Origin: Chara braunii
Lineage: Eukaryota > Streptophyta > Charophyceae > Charales > Characeae
Direction of reading: 5' to 3'
Length of the DNA stretch: 20,899 bases
Assembly: GCA_003427395.1 (NCBI GenBank)
Contig: BFEA01000301.1
Span: 1,026,174 to 1,047,072 of the forward strand
Part shown: piece by piece, positions 15,984 through 20,899 of the stretch
Numbering within the stretch: position 1 is the stretch's first letter
Layout: every line of letters starts with the position of its first letter
The notes under the pieces: model-generated
What the model saw: the letters and a program-made list of their open reading frames with translations, nothing else
The model's database searches: none
Told to the model about the DNA's origin: nothing
Position numbers and translations under genes: made by a program

Positions 15984-18770
15984 CTTGTTTTCAGCACCCG
16001 ACCCCTGTTTTCATAAAAAGAGCATCAACCGGTCCTTTTGGTCAGGTCAACCCTTGCCCTAGATGATAATTATTTCAGACCCCTCATCAAGGTCTTTCTA
16101 TTTTACCTCCCTATTCTTAAGCCTCTTTCTCATAATTCCCTCGGCCGACCATCCATTTGCCGACATTCTTTCTCTTAGTTCCATTTCAACTGACCTCTAT
16201 CATTCTTCCTTTCGATCATCTCTCACTCGTGGGGACTTAGCTGGGGGGGGGGGATAGACTTAGAAATATGTCCCGTCCAACGGTCCGAGCTCAATCAATT
16301 TTTACAGAAGGAGAACACATAAAAAAAAGCAAGCAACCTCACATACGGGTCGGTCATCTCCTCACCGGTCATCCCCAATATGGTCTCTCCGCTGGTACTA
16401 TCGGTAGAGTTTTATCCCATACTTCAAGCGCAGCTCAACCGTCGCGAGCGAGGTACCCAGGTCTCGGCAAGGCATTCGCCCTTTCCTCCTTACCCAGAAT
16501 ACCCCATCCCGTCTTGCCGCTTTGCACATCCATACCGACACCGAGGGTTACCTCAAGTGCCTAAATACAGGGACAAAGACAGCCGTCCGGGCATTCACTT
16601 CCATCAGTCCGACAAGAATCAGCTTTTCCCAAAACCATGCTACGAGAAACTACTAATCGCCTCCGAGGCTCCGTCTTTGTCCGCATGCAGTGGTACTCCC
16701 TCCGCCAGCCAACAGGCTAAGCCCCGCTTGAGGAGATTTCACACCCCGTCCAACAGATCATCGAGCCAGAGTCCGTCACCGCTCGAACGAGAATGCTACT
16801 AATTAGCCGACGTGACAAACTCCCGTCCGACAGCTCGGTGGCCTGACCTCCACATACGAACACACGGCAGCCTACAAAAGAGAACGACGTTTCGCAACCC
16901 GCACTGACCGGTGCAGACCAATCCTTTCCTTCCGAAAGGCAGGACGCTCGAATCCCATCATGTAAACACAAGTCCCAATTGGGACACACAAAGTGTCATT
17001 CCCTTGGTGCACCCAACGCTTCCTACCCATAACTCACAGATTTTCTCTCATGACAATGAGTGTCACTCCCCCTACTTTCATACATAGTGGTTGGTTCCTT
17101 CTCGTGAGAATCTTCAAGGGTGAGCTAGTTTTCCTTGGAGTCTAGCAACTCCCTTCATTTCCCTTCTCTTCACTTGTCTGTCCTTTCATAGGGTGGGATT
17201 GTTCTTTCTTGATGATCCGTTGTGTTCATATTGGTTCCTTCAATCATTAAAAAGATGCACAGTGCATGAGCCCGCTGGGCTCAAAAGAAGAAGGGAAAAA
17301 ACACCCTGTCGGTCGGATCACTCCGCAATGGGATTTTTATCGGACCCCGGCCGAACCCGAAGGACCAACCGCCTGTCGGTAACCGGAGCCCTTCTTTCAT
17401 ACGAAGAGGAAGGGTCGACCTGCGACTTGCCCAAGGTTTTCTCGGACTGGTGAACACCAGCACCGGACGAAGGAGGGCTAGAGTCATTCCTCAAAGGAAA
17501 GGCTGATCAAGTGCATAGCATGCATGTTATACCTCCAGGCTTGGCCATGCCATGCGCCCATCCACTCTCAAATCTGATTTTTCACAAGAGAAAGAACAAA
17601 CGCAAGTCCATTTTACTTATCTCGGGTTGTGTACACGTTCAATGTGTCGGGCGCCCCCATCGGAATCGTAAGGGTCAATTTAACCCCATGCCCGTCACCT
17701 CCACCAATTTTGTAGGGCCAAATCCCGGTAGACTTTCGAGCCTTAGTCGACCCCACTGCGGGTCCCAGTTGGCTCAGCCCGTCCACGCTCATGCTCAGGG
17801 CGCGGGCTGTTCGTCCGGAGGTCACCCCCACCTAGTGCTTTGAGATGGATGGGGGTTAGCCATCGCGCGAGAGAGCTTTGACATTGGGGATCTAGCTCAG
17901 CCCTCACGCCGGGTGGTAGTCTCGNTGGTCGTTCCGCAACGCTGACTTTTTTTTATTCTTTGTGGTGTTCTCATGCAATTACTCCTTCCAATGCGCAAGC
18001 AGTCCAAGAATTCTTTGACTGTTTCTCTTCTCTTGTGCGTAGGCTAAGCGTCATCCTTAGGTCACGCACCATTTCCCTAAGCATTGTGGCTATATGGCGT
18101 CATCGGGGTGCGGCGGGGCNGTCCTCTACCTCGCCTCTACNCATCCATCGGGTCTCACAATTTGCTTCCCACCTTATTGAAGTAGACCCCTTAGTTTTTT
18201 CGGGGTCCTCATAGGCATGCACACACAACATCACATTTTCCTTGGTACGATTGCACTCTCAATCACACTTCCAAATCTCAAACGCAAAAGTCATTTTCAT
18301 GAGTTGGCGCTATGTCAAGGGTCCCATAGCCCCTTTGTCCCCTTTTCCTTTTTCTCTTGATGCCCAGTTCCTCTCGCCCCTATCCCGCTCAAGGCATTTC
18401 TAGCCATTACTCACCTGCACAATCCCACACAAGCAAGAAGATCCATACAATGTCCCCCGTTGGGCCCCAACATATAACCCTTCCCACATGCCTATCCTTT
18501 CCATGCTCTTTGGTTGTGCCTTGTTCACTTTTTTTGTTGTTCAATCAGCCCATCCTCTTCTCATAGTCATGCAGTCGTGGAAATGGTTGAGTCAAACTGA
18601 CCTCTCTCTTAGCTTATGCTTTCTCCGGATCTCGTCCTTTTCCCACTTTTTCCCAACGCCCTTTTTTTCTTTGCCTTCTTGGTGGCACAAGGGACCGGCT
18701 ACCATTCCCTTGCCCTCTCTCTTCACCAAGTGAGGTCTGGTCCCTCTTTACTGTCTGCACCCTGGCAATG
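15984..18770. other. Long stretch without a supported gene
   Basis: I found no fifth member of the tandem family, no LTR matching the left side, no tRNA or rRNA, and no recognisable domain. Frames around 16268-16802, 17193-17453 and 17511-17843 (plus) and 17613-17831 (minus) are short, open on both strands and unmatched. The 17613-17831 minus frame ('GVKLTLTIPMGAPDTLNVYTT') looks the most protein-like and could be a remnant exon. An 11-G run lies at 16243-16253 and ambiguous N bases at 17925, 18120 and 18141. Confidence 0.4.
16972..16985. repeat. 14-bp perfect palindrome
   Basis: GTCCCAATTGGGAC is a perfect 14-bp palindrome. Such sites can bind dimeric proteins, but one occurrence with no neighbouring gene gives no function. 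Confidence 0.8.
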
Positions 18771-18805
18771 TAACAAGTGAGGGGAGAGTGGTTAGTCATA
18801 TGCCA

Positions 18806-18985
18806 AGTGAGGGGAAGGGAAAGCGGGGGCAAAGCGAAGGGAGAGAGAAGAGGGGAAAGCGTGGGGTAGATAAAGGACAGAGAGAGAGAGGAAGAAAAAG
18901 AAGGGGGGAAATGAGATATAGAGAGATAAAGAGAAAGAGGGAGAGGGCGAAGAGGGAGAGAGAAAAAGGAAGAGAGAGGAGGTAT
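18806..18985. repeat. GA-rich polypurine tract
   Basis: Almost all bases on the plus strand are A or G over about 180 bp, including (GA)n-like runs. It lies exactly where the plus strand changes from pyrimidine-rich to purine-rich. Three short 'caagtgagg' repeats (about 18727, 18773, 18804) introduce it. ORFs here are low-complexity Arg/Glu/Lys strings. Confidence 0.9.
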
Positions 18986-19079
18986 CTAGTCCTAATCAAG
19001 TCATCACCCCGTAGTAGCAATCAAACGTTGATCACTCGTCCCATAGAAAAGGTTGACTAGGTATATATTGGAATATTAT

Positions 19080-20899
19080 ACATGAACATGACAACGAGAA
19101 GTTTAATCAATGAAAAACACATGCTTATAGAGAAGAAGGTTATTTAAACAAGATCCGAACCATCATATCCAACATAAACTTGACAATGAAACACTAGACT
19201 AGTGGAAAGCACATGCACAAAGAGACGAGACCAATTAAGTAAAAATACGGAACATGAACTTGACAATGAAAGACTAGACTAGTGGAAAGTACACGCACAA
19301 ACAGAAGGAATCAACAAAGTTGAGATCCGGAACATGAACTTGACAATGAGAGACTAGACTAGTGAAAAGCATATGCACAAGGAGAAGGGGCTAACTAAGT
19401 AAAGATCCGGAACACCACTTCCAACATAAACTTGACAATGAGAGGCTAGCCTAATGAAAGGCACATGCACAAAGAGTAGAGATGAACTCTAAGTGGGGGT
19501 CCGGGACATCACACAAAACATGAACTTGACAATGAGAGGCTGGACTAGTGGAAGCACATGCACAAAGAGAAGAGATCAACTAAGCAAAAATCCAGAATAT
19601 GAACTTGACAAGGAGAGGTTAGACTAGTGGAAGCACATGCACAAAGAGAAGAGATCAACTAAGCAAAGATCCGGCACATGGACTTAACAAAGGAAGAGGC
19701 TAGCCTAGTGGAAGCACACGCACAAAGAGAAGAGATCAGCTAAGCAAAGATCCGGAATATGAACTTGACAAAGAGACACTAGACTAGTGGAAGTACATGC
19801 ACAAAGAGTAGAGATCAACGAAGTAAAGATCCGACTTATGAACTTGACAAAGAGAGGCTAGACTAGTGGAAAGTACATGCATAAAGAGAAGAGATCAACT
19901 AAGCAAAGATCCGGAACACGAACTTGACAATGAGAAACTAGACAAGTGGAAGCACATGCACAAAAAGTAGAGATGAACGAAGCAAAGATCTGGAACATAA
20001 ACTTGACAATGAGAAACTAGACTTAGTGGAAGCACATGCACTAAGAGTATAGATCAACGAAGTAAAGATCCGGCATACGAACTTAACAATGAGAGACTAG
20101 ACTAGTGGAAAAACATGCACAAAGAGTAGAGATCAACGAAGTAAAGATCCGACACATGAACTTGACAAGGGAAGAGGCTAGCCTAGCAGAAGCACATGCA
20201 CAAAGAGAAGAGATCAACTAAACAAAGATCCGGAACATGAATTTGACAATGAGAAACTAGACTAGTGGAAGCACATGCACAAAGAGTAGAGATCAACGAA
20301 GTAAAGATCCGGAGCTTCACGTCAAACATGAACTTGACAATGAAAGACTAGACTAGTGGAAAGTTCATGCACAAAAAGAAGAGAACAACTGAGCAAAGAT
20401 CCGGAACATGATCTTGACAATGAGAGACTTAGACTAGTGGAAAGCACATGCATTAAGAGTAGAAATCAACGGAGTAAGGATCCGGAACCTCACATCAAAC
20501 ATGAACTTGACAATGAAAGACTAGACTAGTAGAAAGTACATGCGCAAAGAGAAGAGATCCACTAAGCAAAAATTCGGAACATGATCTTGACAATGAGAGA
20601 CTTAGACCAGTGGAAAGCACATACACAAAGAGTAGATATCAACGAAGTAAAAATCCGAAATTTCATATCAAAACATGAACTTGACAATGAAAGACTAGAC
20701 TAGTGGAAAGTATATGCACAAAGAGTAGAGATCAACGAAGTAAAGATCCGGCATATGAACTTGAGAAAGAGAGGGTAGACTAGTGGAAGCACATGCACAT
20801 AAAGGGAAGATCATCCGGAACATTACACCAAGTATGAACAAGACAAAGAGATGCTAGACTAATGAAAAGCACATGCACATGAAGGGAAGATCATCCGGA
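19080..20899. repeat. Satellite array, ~80-bp and ~91-95-bp units
   Basis: At least 22 units were counted by the core 'gaacttgacaatgagagact': cores near 19089, 19181, 19261, 19341, 19432, 19527, 19606, 19685, 19766, 19845, 19925, 20004, 20084, 20163, 20244, 20335, 20415, 20509, 20588, 20682, 20762 and 20841. Most spacings are 79-81 bp; others are 91-95 bp, where a short 'cacatcaaac'-like insertion precedes the core. Each unit also has 'actagactagt' (a palindrome around one base), 'gcacatgcacaaagag' and 'atcaac.aag.aaagatccgg'. From 20244 onward long and short units largely alternate. The array runs off the end of the window, and I see no gene in it. Confidence 0.96.

Noticed and set aside
5896-19070. 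LTR pair flanking the gypsy element
   Set aside because: I compared the left (below 6600) and right (11906-12341 and 16000-18900) flanks by eye and found no convincing direct repeat with TG/CA ends or a tRNA primer-binding site.
19080-20899. CRISPR or iteron-type array in the right-hand repeats
   Set aside because: Whole 80-bp units are repeated, without spacer-like unique segments; this is a satellite.

Overview
The window looks like repeat-rich nuclear DNA of a eukaryote, most likely a green-lineage organism with a bloated genome. I suspect a charophyte alga such as Chara, because the gag and integrase wording resembles Ty3/gypsy proteins I associate with it, but I cannot check that here. 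Supporting signs are a decayed Ty3/gypsy retrotransposon on the minus strand, a tandem satellite running off the right end, several unrelated minisatellites, isolated N calls typical of a draft assembly, and no prokaryotic gene layout.

Layout, left to right. Positions 1-2700 are non-coding, pyrimidine-rich on the plus strand and dense in perfect short inverted repeats, including parts of a degenerate duplication about 1.4 kb apart. Positions 2046-5900 hold four minisatellites with periods of 26, 63, 54 and 40 bp, separated by unremarkable sequence. Positions 6599-11905 on the minus strand carry the Ty3/gypsy element. In its own 5'-3' order it has an N-terminal gag-like ORF, gag with a zinc knuckle, an internal deletion that removes protease and the RT catalytic core, the RT C-terminal part with RNase H, integrase, and an uninterrupted 378-codon ORF of unknown function. 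LTRs and a primer-binding site were not found.

The most distinctive part is 12342-15983 on the minus strand. It contains four consecutive, head-to-tail, intronless copies of one protein family of about 250-270 residues. I do not recognise the family. Each copy has an ATG near the same point, a beta-strand-like N-terminal half, a 'LPPFL..FG'-like segment, a conserved G-P-F motif followed by a helix, and a similar C-terminal helix. The copies are interrupted only by in-frame stops, mostly TGA, with no frameshift seen in any copy. They lie directly upstream of the retroelement's gag region on the same strand, so they may be cargo of the element or an independent tandem gene array beside it.

Positions 16000-18770 contain nothing I can support as a gene. 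At about 18770 the plus strand switches from pyrimidine-rich to purine-rich: a roughly 180-base GA-rich tract leads into a satellite of about 80/94-bp units (19080-20899, at least 22 units) that continues beyond the window.
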